DNA of 53,501 nt. Source: an uncultured Sphingobacteriales bacterium (GTDB taxonomy: Bacteria; Bacteroidota; Bacteroidia; Chitinophagales; Chitinophagaceae). The first letter of the stretch is position 1. Every line of letters begins with the position of its first letter. The translations under genes and the position numbers were made by a program. The stretch covers positions 1-53,501 of the forward strand of contig CALKHN010000081.1 in NCBI GenBank assembly GCA_937991535.1, in the 5' to 3' direction. The notes under the pieces are model-generated. The model worked only from the letters and a program-made list of their open reading frames with translations, was not told the DNA's origin and searched no databases. Of this stretch, positions 25,972-34,634 are shown in pieces.

Positions 25972-26649
25972 TTACTCAATCCCATAATAATTTTTTATAG
26001 ATTGCTGTTCCTGCTCGTCTTTTGACCTCTCGACGCTTAGCATAATACTCTGGCGGGTAATCTGGCGGAGGTGCGAAAGATTCTGATCAATTTTGTTTGA
26101 CGCATGAACGATCAGCTCGATACGTTTCGAATCTGACATCTGCGTTGTGAAGGAGCTTACAACAAGCATTAATTGCTCAATATTTTTTGCGCTTTCCTCC
26201 AGTATGCCTGTGTACACCTGGGATATATATATAATTTCCCTTGAAGTAAAATGTTTGTCTTTAATGATGAGATTGTAGGCAGCTTTGTATTCCTTTATAA
26301 GCTGCGCCTGCTTTTGAGATATATCTTTTACACGTTTATAGTATGCAATAATTGATTTGACTTTTTGGAGTTCGTCGTAATAGGTCTTAAACAGATTCCG
26401 TTGTTTGTCTCCCCATTCCGATATTTCCTTTAGTTTGAGTTTCGCCATCGCATTTTCTATGGCTTTTTGAGCATTTTGCAATTTTATCGTTGCATTCTGC
26501 AAGCGCTGAATGGCAAGATCCATCGCATTAATTACTGCAACAACTGCAGCCTTTACCACCTCCCAAATAATAGCGTGACTCTGTTTGCTGGGAAGGGATG
26601 TCAATGACACCGTGAGAAGTGATGCTATTACAAGATTTTTTATTTTCAT
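25972..26649 (-). CDS. TraI-like secreted protein, copy 3
   Basis: 225 residues with a signal peptide (VIASLLTVSLTSLPSKQSHA) and a long helical body. It shares TTQMSDSKRIELI and LRQITRQS with the other two copies and ends in YYGIE, the standard end of TraI proteins in this group. As the copy next to TraG it is probably the ancestral TraI. Confidence 0.78.
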   Translation of the reverse strand: MKIKNLVIASLLTVSLTSLPSKQSHAIIWEVVKAAVVAVINAMDLAIQRLQNATIKLQNAQKAIENAMAKLKLKEISEWGDKQRNLFKTYYDELQKVKSIIAYYKRVKDISQKQAQLIKEYKAAYNLIIKDKHFTSREIIYISQVYTGILEESAKNIEQLMLVVSSFTTQMSDSKRIELIVHASNKIDQNLSHLRQITRQSIMLSVERSKDEQEQQSIKNYYGIE

Positions 26650-26677
26650 ACTATATTATTTTAATGATGAGCAACGC

Positions 26678-29197
26678 TTAATTCAAGCGCTTTTGCTTGT
26701 CAGCTATTAAGGCTGCAATAGCTTCTTCAATATTTCCGTTATACTGTGCTATGTATTGGAGGACTTCCACTCTTTCCTTTCCGTCCGTTGTGTAGGCATA
26801 ATATTCTTCCTGGCAGAGTTCATTCTTGTAAACTTTTGTGATCATTCCCGCTATATCAATGAGTATTTCCCGCTCGTCTTTGTTTACAGATAGAGTGATT
26901 GTTTTTCCCTTGTCCGAGAAACCTAGAACATCCTGTATTTTGTCGAATTTGTGCATGAACTTTCGCATGTCCATAAGAATCTTGATGTCCGAATTATTTA
27001 TAATAGTGTCCTTAACAATGGGCGAGCTGATGAGATCGGCGAGCTCTTGAGTAATTACCATCGGAATACCGTTAAATTTCCGGACCGTTTTCCAGGTGAA
27101 TTGTACAAATCCTGCCATGCTTGGTCTGGTAATGGGCTTCCATGCCTCATCAATGCCAAGCACTTTTATGACTGCAGGAAGCTTGCGCATCTTGGAAATA
27201 AAAATTTCCATTGTGATCAGGATTACTACTGGTGCGAGCACGGGATTGTCCTTAATATTGTCAATCTCTACCACAACAAATCGCTCCTTTAATAAATCGA
27301 GCTGCTCTTCAGCATTGAGCAGGTAGTCAAATTCTCCTCCCCGGTAAAAAGATTTTAAGACGTATAAAAAGTTCGCGATATCGAAGTCTTTCTCTTTGAC
27401 TTGTTGCTGTTGTAAGACAGTAGTGTATTCTGTTTGAACATACTCATAAAAAGTGTTGAAGCAGGGAAATATTTCTTTCTTCTGCTCTATCAACTGATAA
27501 TATCCCTGAAGAGCATTCGAAATGGCTACGTATTCCGAGCGAGTAATAGTTTCATTCTCTTGTTTCCATAACGCCACCAGGATACCTTTGAGGCTTTCTT
27601 TTTTTTCGGTGTCCAGTATGTCGCCATTAGGAATATAAAAGGGATTAAATTTTATTGGATTTTCTTCTGTGTAAGTGAAATAATAGCCTCCAAGCAACTG
27701 ACAAAGGCCTTTATAGCTTCCTCCTATATCTATAATAAGGCAATGTGCTCCTTGATCATTGAGGGAGCGAAGGATATGGTTTACCGTCATGCTCTTGCCG
27801 CCACCAGAGGTTCCGCAGCAGAGTAACCCCATATTGTTGGATATACCCAACCTTCGAGGTTCGTAGAACATATCCACGTATACAGGTTTGCCAAATCGGT
27901 CGCAGAAACGGATTCCTTGCTCTGGTTTTACGCTGCGATAGTTGGTTTCCAGGTTAAAGAAACAAGTGGCTTGTTCGGCAAATGTGTCGAAGGTTTCATT
28001 GGTAGGCAGATCAGCAGCATTGCCAGGCAGTGATGCCCAAAATATCTGGGCGTTCCCCGCAATTTCCTGACGGGGCGAAGCATCCAGTTGCGCAATAGCT
28101 GAGGATGTTTGATTGCGTATGTCCTTGAGCTTCTCAGGGTCATCTGTCCAAGCTATAATATTAAAATGAGCTTTTACACATTGGCGCTGTTGGCTTACTG
28201 CTTCGTTAAGAAAGGCATTAACGGCATCTCTAGATATCGCGTTCTCACGAGAGTACGCTGATAAAGATTGCAATCGTCTGCGTCGCGCTTCCAGACGCTT
28301 AAGCGTTTTTGGAGTATCCTCAACAATCAGAAACTGATTATATATGTGGTTAGAACGAAGCAACAACCCGACAGAACTAGCAAACCCAACTGAAAATTTA
28401 CTTACATCGGTGCTGTACTTGTCATAAGTGATACGGCTTCCGCAAACAGATGGCAAATCTTCGGGATCCGATAGGCTATAAAGCTGAACATGTTTCTCGC
28501 CAATTTGCCAATTAGGTTTAAAAATAATATCACGACGCTCTGGTTGCTCCGTTTCGGCAAGAAGGAAGCAATACCTTTCAAGCAGTCCTGCTATTTTTCC
28601 ATCTCCTGCCAAATCATTGGCACTAAGCTGTCTGTAGCGAATCATATTTCCTTCGCTAAGCAGTTGGATAAACTGGCTGGTTTTATCCAAAAATTCTTGA
28701 AACAACTGCGGTTGTAGCGCTACGTCAGGTACAAGACGTGGTCGTAATAGATTGGAGAATGCTGAGTTTGCCGGCTTTCTGTTATCGCCCTTCCGAGTGA
28801 TCATCAGGTAGCAGCTATGATTTAGAAATTGTCGGCCTTTAAAATGCAGTTCGCTTTTTTTCTTTAGAAAGGACTGGTCTTCTGAGAGGTCTGCTTTGTA
28901 TTTGTCCTCCATGAACCAGTCCTGTTTAAGCAAAATAGTGCCTGCCGGCAGGAGCTTAACTGCACGAAGCCAAAGATGGTGCAGTTGCTCATAGTCTTCT
29001 GCGGCAAGTGTGAAGATTTCCGGCAGGCTAAGTTCATATGCGATTGTGATATCTCCCTGTTTGCTTATAAGACAATCCTTTTCTATTTTATAAATGGGCA
29101 ATATCTTTTCCAGATCACGCGTACTGTTAGTTGGCTCGCGTAGATATAGCAATAACAAACAGATTATTACAAAGCAGATCACGACTATTGCAATCAT
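26678..29197 (-). CDS. traG: TraG, VirB4-like conjugation ATPase
   Basis: 839-residue ATPase that powers the mating channel. There is one N-terminal span, then the VirB4-type N-domain, then Walker A CGTSGGGKSM (461-470) and Walker B around VLGIDEAWKPI. The late motif MVITQELADLISSPI is usual in this family. The gene overlaps traF by 4 bp, which indicates translational coupling. It appears intact. Confidence 0.95.
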   Translation of the reverse strand: MIAIVVICFVIICLLLLYLREPTNSTRDLEKILPIYKIEKDCLISKQGDITIAYELSLPEIFTLAAEDYEQLHHLWLRAVKLLPAGTILLKQDWFMEDKYKADLSEDQSFLKKKSELHFKGRQFLNHSCYLMITRKGDNRKPANSAFSNLLRPRLVPDVALQPQLFQEFLDKTSQFIQLLSEGNMIRYRQLSANDLAGDGKIAGLLERYCFLLAETEQPERRDIIFKPNWQIGEKHVQLYSLSDPEDLPSVCGSRITYDKYSTDVSKFSVGFASSVGLLLRSNHIYNQFLIVEDTPKTLKRLEARRRRLQSLSAYSRENAISRDAVNAFLNEAVSQQRQCVKAHFNIIAWTDDPEKLKDIRNQTSSAIAQLDASPRQEIAGNAQIFWASLPGNAADLPTNETFDTFAEQATCFFNLETNYRSVKPEQGIRFCDRFGKPVYVDMFYEPRRLGISNNMGLLCCGTSGGGKSMTVNHILRSLNDQGAHCLIIDIGGSYKGLCQLLGGYYFTYTEENPIKFNPFYIPNGDILDTEKKESLKGILVALWKQENETITRSEYVAISNALQGYYQLIEQKKEIFPCFNTFYEYVQTEYTTVLQQQQVKEKDFDIANFLYVLKSFYRGGEFDYLLNAEEQLDLLKERFVVVEIDNIKDNPVLAPVVILITMEIFISKMRKLPAVIKVLGIDEAWKPITRPSMAGFVQFTWKTVRKFNGIPMVITQELADLISSPIVKDTIINNSDIKILMDMRKFMHKFDKIQDVLGFSDKGKTITLSVNKDEREILIDIAGMITKVYKNELCQEEYYAYTTDGKERVEVLQYIAQYNGNIEEAIAALIADKQKRLN

Positions 29198-29526
29198 AAA
29201 CTACCTCCCTTCCGTTTCAGCGCCGTGAGAGGTTTCCTACTCCTACAGACAACTGCAGTAGGCACTCTACGAAATGCAGAGGCTTTCATCATTCCATGTT
29301 CTCCATGTTTGTGACTGAGCTTATATATCCTGCTAACCAGGATAAAACCACCTACTCCAACCAATGGGACTAGCAGATATGAAGAAATGCCGATAAGGTA
29401 ACCGATTGCAAACAACAACAGCAATGCTACAAGACCTACAGCCATATATGTTATATACTGCGCCCGGATCCCCTTGAACTCTATCGGTCTGTTGATACTT
29501 TTGTTGATCTGATAAACATTTGCCAT
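29194..29526 (-). CDS. traF: TraF (DUF4133)
   Basis: 110 residues with the family start VYQINKSINRPIEFKGIRAQY and two membrane spans. Small inner-membrane part (VirB3-like) of the channel, encoded between traE and traG as in CTnDOT. The basic tail is short of known motifs. Confidence 0.92.
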   Translation of the reverse strand: MANVYQINKSINRPIEFKGIRAQYITYMAVGLVALLLLFAIGYLIGISSYLLVPLVGVGGFILVSRIYKLSHKHGEHGMMKASAFRRVPTAVVCRSRKPLTALKRKGGSL

Positions 29527-29579
29527 TAAGACTACATTTATAACGTATAGTAATTGTTATTGTGTTGGGTATTTATTCA

Positions 29580-29912
29580 CTATACACCAAAGAATCCCCT
29601 CAGTACGGTTGCTACAACAACGAGAAATATGCATGATCCGAACCAGGCGGCCGCGACCTTCCCTGTATCTTGGTCACCACTGTTCCATTTGTTATAAACC
29701 TTCACGGCACCCACGAGCCCTACAATGGCACCAATGGCATAAACTAACGTCGTACCTACTTCGAAGTAGCTTTTGACTTCGTTGGCAGCAGCGCTAATTC
29801 CAGCACTTCCGGATTGAGCTGTTGCGCAAACAGTAAACAATAAGCTGGTTGGAGTAAGTAAATAATTGTTCAGGCGACTTTTGCAAAGCCGCAAACATTT
29901 TCTTTTTTTCAT
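29580..29912 (-). CDS. traE: TraE (DUF4134)
   Basis: 110-residue protein with a hydrophobic start, QSGSAGISAAANEVKSYFEVG, and two spans including the glycine-rich YAIGAIVGLVGAVKVYNKW. It is a VirB2-like small membrane protein. An upstream start at 29990 is open, but ATG 29912 gives the normal signal-peptide start (MKKRKCLRLCK). Confidence 0.92.
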   Translation of the reverse strand: MKKRKCLRLCKSRLNNYLLTPTSLLFTVCATAQSGSAGISAAANEVKSYFEVGTTLVYAIGAIVGLVGAVKVYNKWNSGDQDTGKVAAAWFGSCIFLVVVATVLRGFFGV

Positions 29913-30003
29913 ATTGTAGTTATTTAGTGAAGAATGCAAGTACATAAGGGAAGGAATGGACGGCAACACACGGTTGCCGCCCAATTCCAACCTGTTGGTA
30001 GCA

Positions 30004-30453
30004 CTAACCCATCAACCACAGTTCCGTTGCCTCCTGTTTGCTTACCTCCAAACCGAGTTCCTGCTGAGCTGTTTTAATAATGAGGTTGGTGATTGCGCCG
30101 CGAAATGCAGGTTTATCTAACGTCTTGTAGCGGGATATTTCTTTGCGCAGGGATTGGAGTAACTGTTCTTTGTCTACGTTTTCCGAAGCGCTTTGTGTGA
30201 TGATCACTTGCAACTCGTCAGCAAGTAGTTCAAGACTTTCGAACTCTTTTTCGGATGCCTTTTTTTCCTCGGTCATATCAGAATTGGAGTCTTCTATGTT
30301 GTCTGCAGTTTGCTCACGCATCGTCATTCCAGATCGGGACATTATTTTTTTTCCGAGCTTTAGTTTACCCGTCAGAATAAGTATTCCATAATAGGCCGCA
30401 CTTCCGCCAATTGCAAATACAGCAAAGTCCTTCCAGGTTATTTGTTCGAGCAT
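30004..30453 (-). CDS. Small membrane protein opening the TraE unit
   Basis: 149 residues, one span near the N-terminus (AVFAIGGSAAYYGILILTG) and a cytoplasmic charged, coiled-coil-like tail. I recognise no family. It starts 44 bp downstream of a shared-box promoter and is the first gene of the TraE-to-TraJ unit. Confidence 0.65.
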   Translation of the reverse strand: MLEQITWKDFAVFAIGGSAAYYGILILTGKLKLGKKIMSRSGMTMREQTADNIEDSNSDMTEEKKASEKEFESLELLADELQVIITQSASENVDKEQLLQSLRKEISRYKTLDKPAFRGAITNLIIKTAQQELGLEVSKQEATELWLMG

Positions 30454-30497
30454 AAAGATTATTTTTTTAATGAAATTTATTTCGCTTGTTAAGAGTG

Positions 30498-30554
30498 CAA
30501 ATATGGAAGGACTTTAAAGCGATAATAGTGAGGTTTTCCTATATGGGAAATATT
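30498..30554 (-). promoter_or_regulatory. TraE-unit promoter with shared 27-bp box
   Basis: Minus-strand box 30528-30554 with core TTCCCATATAGGAAAAC and end CTCAC, then exactly 22 bp, then CATATTTG (30498-30505), one base from TAnnTTTG. The unit's first ATG is at 30453. The box overlaps the rteC stop region by a few bases only. See the matching sites at 22508, 47697 and 51548. Confidence 0.75.
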
Positions 30555-30558
30555 CTTG

Positions 30559-31395
30559 TTAGGGAGCAAATTCATTATCGTGATCAATGCGCCTTTCAAG
30601 GCTGGACATCATTGATCGCAAAAAAGGGGTTTTGTCTTTCTTGCGAAGTCGAATGTCCTCCCATGTTTTGTAGATATTCGTTACTTTGACGCCGAAACTA
30701 TTGGAAAGAAAATTTGTGAGCGTGCTGACTTTTATTCCCTTGCCAAACAGTCCATATTCGTGTGCACTATAAACGAATTCCACGAAATCTGCAACAGACG
30801 CCGTCCATATAGGGTCCGAGTCACTTCTATTTTGTTTTTTCATAGACGTTTCTACACCGGCTTTCAATGTTGTATTTTCTACATGTGCCTTGAATAGCTC
30901 ATATGCAATAATTCTAGCTGCTTTTGCGCTCATGTAAGTGTTGGTATTGAAATCGAAATGAACATGCTCTTCATCATATGGAAACTCCTTTGCGCTTGAT
31001 TTTTTTAGAAAGTATTTGTCGTCGAAATCTTTTCTGTCTAATTTGTAATACAGGTAAAATGCGCTTTCAGTTTTGTAAAACTGATCAATACGGTTTAGTT
31101 GTTTTACAAGGGTGGCAGATCCAGCAGAGTTCACGCTGCATTGTCTTAGACGAAGAAGCATTAAGTAGAATATGAGCCTGCCATCCAATTCCGGTTTTAT
31201 CTTCTTAAAAAAATAAATCTCATCTGCTTCAGTTTGAAAGGGATTTGAAAGAACGTAGATATTGATCTCTGATATTGATGTTGTAACGATATTGATCGCG
31301 TTAATGATACCGTCAATATTATTTTCTTTTAAATCCGAGAGATCGTTAAGTGTTGCTATCGTATTTTCGAGCAACACTGCAGGATTTGTTTTCAT
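30559..31395 (-). CDS. rteC: RteC-family regulator
   Basis: 278 residues with the RteC pattern: ADEIYFFKKIKPELDGRLIFY, KTESAFYLYYKLDRKDFDDKYF and a C-terminal helical part like a winged helix. In CTnDOT, RteC activates the excision operon. Here it lies between the peptide-regulatory operon and the transfer genes, all leftward, consistent with that role. A 417-bp gap upstream may carry its control region. Confidence 0.85.
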   Translation of the reverse strand: MKTNPAVLLENTIATLNDLSDLKENNIDGIINAINIVTTSISEINIYVLSNPFQTEADEIYFFKKIKPELDGRLIFYLMLLRLRQCSVNSAGSATLVKQLNRIDQFYKTESAFYLYYKLDRKDFDDKYFLKKSSAKEFPYDEEHVHFDFNTNTYMSAKAARIIAYELFKAHVENTTLKAGVETSMKKQNRSDSDPIWTASVADFVEFVYSAHEYGLFGKGIKVSTLTNFLSNSFGVKVTNIYKTWEDIRLRKKDKTPFLRSMMSSLERRIDHDNEFAP

Positions 31396-31812
31396 AGCCT
31401 AATAATTAAAGGTTATTAATAGCAAACGACCAATTGATTCCTGTTGGTCTTTTGCGATGCGCCGTGATCACTTAATTAAAAAGAGGCACCTGGCTTTGAT
31501 AGGAAATCCCGGGTAATATAGAAATCACCTGCCGGACATATATGGAAAGCATTTCTGATAGAATACCGGAGAAAGAGTTGATTTTGACATGGGTTGTGAA
31601 TAAGAGAGGAACTCAATAAAGTAAATGCAGCCATACTTTCAAGAAATGCTCCTGTTTATCTGAAAGTACAGCATTATAGAAAGTGCAATTTTAGCCGAAT
31701 AATCCTGGCATTCGACATTTGCACTTCAAGCATTTCTTTGACAGCACCAATATATAGGGTTGAAATTACTATCGTAGGAGCCTAAGACAATTACAAAGTT
31801 CTCTTCTAAATT
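31396..31812. other. 417-bp gap upstream of rteC
   Basis: No gene seen. It should contain the rteC promoter, although no clear TAnnTTTG on the minus strand was found. It also contains a nested pair of inverted repeats, entered separately, that could be an RNA structure or a regulator site. Confidence 0.5.
31639..31738. ncRNA. Nested inverted repeats, possible small RNA or operator
   Basis: Outer arms AAGAAATGCT (31641-31650) and AGCATTTCTT (31729-31738) enclose inner arms AAGTGCAA (31681-31688) and TTGCACTT (31719-31726). The arms are perfect, but the loops are long. CTnDOT carries the small RNA RteR in its regulatory region; position next to rteC makes a similar RNA conceivable. No promoter or terminator fixes ends or strand. 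Confidence 0.3.
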
Positions 31813-32763
31813 TTAAGCTTTTGTCTTACGCCACGCGTGAGGAGTTTGATGAAATTCCTTTTTGAAGGCCTTTATTAAAGAGGTGTCGAAATGAAAGCCG
31901 GTTCTTTCAGCTATCATTTGAATTGACAAATCAGTAGTATCAAGTAGTTGCTTGGCTAATTTTAATCGCTCATACAACAGATATTGATAAGGTGTCTTTC
32001 GGAAGATATGGAAGAAACCGGTTTTCAGCAATCGACTGTTAATACCACTTTTCTTTGCAAGATCTTTGATAGATGTATGGGTTTGGACGTTTTCCCTTAT
32101 AATGTCTCTTGTATGACAGATGGCTTCAATATTACTTTCAGTCAGATTCACCCTGCCTGTATTGTCGGCTGGAGTCTCTAGTAGAGACTTGATCACCTGC
32201 ATTGCTAAGAACTCATCTCTCGGATACTTCATCAAATTCTCTATAGCGTCCTGAGAGTAGGCGTTACACCATAATGCAAAAGGAAATAGTAATGCGGGGT
32301 ATTCTTTCTTTATTGTACGAAGAAACTTATCCAACAGGTTGTCACTTCTGTTAATAGAATTGAATATCTCCTTGTCAACGAGCATATCAAAGGTGCAATA
32401 TTCCATTCCTTTTTTTAATTCAAACTTACTTTCAATAGTCGGTGAATATCCAAAATTAAATTGACCTTGTTTTAAATAGGAGTCAAGGGATCCATTAACA
32501 ATATGATGAATGTGATGTTTTAACATAACTCTAAAGCCAAGCCACGGATTCTCTTCTTGAACATGGATAATTGTGTTTTCTACAGGTTGATAGATGGTTA
32601 GCCAAAATGTATATCTTTTTTCCTTTACTCTTTGAAAAAAGAGTCGTCCAAAAGTGCCTGTTCCATAGCTGGGCTCACTTCCAAAAATCTGGAAATGTTG
32701 CATATCTTCCGGAACCGTTGAAACAAGCTGAAGATCATTATCCGATGTAGTGCTTATTCGCAT
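31813..32763 (-). CDS. AraC-family transcription regulator
   Basis: 316 residues. The C-terminal about 100 residues hold two helix-turn-helix units, with DLAKKSGINSRLLKTGFFHIF and MIAERTGFHFDTSLIKAFKKEFHQTPHAWR. The N-terminal 200 residues are a ligand or protein-interaction domain without clear relatives. It is 36 bp behind the LytTR regulator and is the last gene of the peptide operon. It is a candidate activator of the shared-box promoters, but no binding evidence exists. Confidence 0.9.
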   Translation of the reverse strand: MRISTTSDNDLQLVSTVPEDMQHFQIFGSEPSYGTGTFGRLFFQRVKEKRYTFWLTIYQPVENTIIHVQEENPWLGFRVMLKHHIHHIVNGSLDSYLKQGQFNFGYSPTIESKFELKKGMEYCTFDMLVDKEIFNSINRSDNLLDKFLRTIKKEYPALLFPFALWCNAYSQDAIENLMKYPRDEFLAMQVIKSLLETPADNTGRVNLTESNIEAICHTRDIIRENVQTHTSIKDLAKKSGINSRLLKTGFFHIFRKTPYQYLLYERLKLAKQLLDTTDLSIQMIAERTGFHFDTSLIKAFKKEFHQTPHAWRKTKA

Positions 32764-32799
32764 AGGACCCTATTTAGCTATCACTCCCTTAAGAGTAAT

Positions 32800-33516
32800 C
32801 TAAAACAATCTTTCTTTCACTTTGCCATAAAACCACTCTTTATATTGTCCACCAAGTGGAATACCTACTGTGGATCCTTTCAAACGCATCTCGCTATTTT
32901 CCACCGCTGTGATTTGTTTTATTGAAACAATGTATGATTTGTGAACTCTTATAAACTGGCTTTGTGGCAATCGTTCTTCAAGTTCTTTAAGCGTCATGTA
33001 AGCAATTATCTTTCCTTCTATCCTGTGAAATGACACATAATTGTGCAAGCTTTCTATATATTGGATGTCATCCAAATCAATTTTAATGAGTTTGCCCTTT
33101 TGCTCGGTTTTGACGAATATATAATCGTTTGGGATTGCCTTTATTTCGGAGTGAATAGATGTCGGGTGTAATTGATCATATACCCGCTGAACTGCCTTTA
33201 CAAACCGGTTGAATTCAATCGGCTTCATCAAATAATCTATAGCATTAAGGTTGTAGCTCTGCACCGCAAACTCGGAGTAGGCAGTGCAAAACACAATTTT
33301 TGTTTCTTTTCCTATAATCTCCATAACTTCAATGCCACTCATTTCGTCCATGTGGATATCAAGGAATACTACATCTACCTTGTGCTTCTTAACCAGCTCA
33401 ATACCGATTAATGGATTGGTGGCAACGCCCACCAAAGTAATATTTGGTAGTTGCTGTATGTAATTTTCGAGAACATTGATTGCCGATAATTCATCGTCGA
33501 TAATGATGCATCTCAT
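32800..33516 (-). CDS. LytTR-type response regulator
   Basis: 238 residues. The receiver domain (1-120) has acids D7/D8, phospho-acceptor D53 in VFLDIHMDEMSG, the conserved CTAYSEFAVQSY and K of MKPIEF. The LytTR DNA-binding domain (about 135-238) shows YIESLHNYVSFH and FIRVHKSYIVSI. Paired with the histidine kinase 2 bp upstream. LytTR regulators are the type used in agr and com peptide-sensing systems. Confidence 0.93.
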   Translation of the reverse strand: MRCIIIDDELSAINVLENYIQQLPNITLVGVATNPLIGIELVKKHKVDVVFLDIHMDEMSGIEVMEIIGKETKIVFCTAYSEFAVQSYNLNAIDYLMKPIEFNRFVKAVQRVYDQLHPTSIHSEIKAIPNDYIFVKTEQKGKLIKIDLDDIQYIESLHNYVSFHRIEGKIIAYMTLKELEERLPQSQFIRVHKSYIVSIKQITAVENSEMRLKGSTVGIPLGGQYKEWFYGKVKERLF

Positions 33517-33518
33517 TG

Positions 33519-34568
33519 TTAATTGTTATTTATGGTAAGTTCAAAAGTATAGAATTCAAGACTGTTGGTCGCTTTCATCGAATACTTGTCTTTAAAAGCC
33601 ATGTCAAGCCGCCTCCTTAAATTTGTTAACCCGATATTGTGGCTGGATAATTCAATATTATTTCGCCTCTTTTTATTTTTACAGTAGAAATATATATGAT
33701 TAGTTGAAAGTATTACTTTTATGATCAGGGGATTTTGGGGATCTTTCAAATCTCCGTATTTAAAAGCGTTTTCTACAACTGTGATTATTGAAAGAGGCGG
33801 CAAAGCCTGCCCACGCATCTCACCATCTATAAAGTATTCTATAGATTTAGTGTTGGAAAACCGTATGTTGTTAATGTCTATTAAGGCTTGGAGATGCTCC
33901 AATTCTTTTTGTATGGAAACTTTCCCGCTATCAAACTCAATACTTTCTAAAGAATATCGCATCAGTTTTGATAACTTCATTATGTTGTCAGCTAACGGAG
34001 GTGAACAAATTAATGCTTGCGAAAAGAGTGCGTTTAGGGTATTGTGCAAAAAGTGCGGGTTGACCTGAGAACGCAGGAAAGAATATTCAAGCCTGGCATT
34101 TTGCCGTTCTTTGCTGATTACCCGTTGTACCTGGAAATAAAGAACTGCGTAAATGAGAAATCTTACATAAGCAATAAGTGCACTGACGGTAAAAGAAATA
34201 AAATCTACGGGATGAGGATAGATTTGTATACCTATTAAAGGCAATAACATCGTCACATAGTAATAGCCAATAATTGACAGTAATACGAAAGAGATCAGGA
34301 TAATTAATATTCCAAGGACAACTGTCCCCTTTTTCATGAATCGGTGTAAAAGATAGAGGTTTGAATAAAAAACAAGAGCATACATGATGCTCAGACATAG
34401 AACGTCTATAAATTTTGCCGCTGGCGTAGAAATATAATTAACAAGATATAGCAAGATATCATAAGCCAGCCACGCAATAACATGCTGCCGCACCATCTTA
34501 GATCTTAGGTTTATTGAAAAAGCCATAAAACACTTTTTTAATCCTACAATGCTTTTCTTAATGGGCAT
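33519..34568 (-). CDS. LytS-type membrane histidine kinase
   Basis: 349 residues. Four hydrophobic spans within 30-150 have short loops and no large extracytoplasmic domain. The kinase core follows: phospho-acceptor H172 in RSQVNPHFLHNTLN, and the N-box LSIITVVENAFKYG. A sensor formed only of membrane helices suits hydrophobic or membrane-borne signals. It follows the acyltransferase by 66 bp and is nearly fused to the response-regulator gene. Confidence 0.93.
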   Translation of the reverse strand: MPIKKSIVGLKKCFMAFSINLRSKMVRQHVIAWLAYDILLYLVNYISTPAAKFIDVLCLSIMYALVFYSNLYLLHRFMKKGTVVLGILIILISFVLLSIIGYYYVTMLLPLIGIQIYPHPVDFISFTVSALIAYVRFLIYAVLYFQVQRVISKERQNARLEYSFLRSQVNPHFLHNTLNALFSQALICSPPLADNIMKLSKLMRYSLESIEFDSGKVSIQKELEHLQALIDINNIRFSNTKSIEYFIDGEMRGQALPPLSIITVVENAFKYGDLKDPQNPLIIKVILSTNHIYFYCKNKKRRNNIELSSHNIGLTNLRRRLDMAFKDKYSMKATNSLEFYTFELTINNN

Positions 34569-34634
34569 GGTTGATTTACATTAATCGATCTAAAAATAAC
34601 TTTGGCATACTACCAAGTAGAGCTGGAAGCCAGG

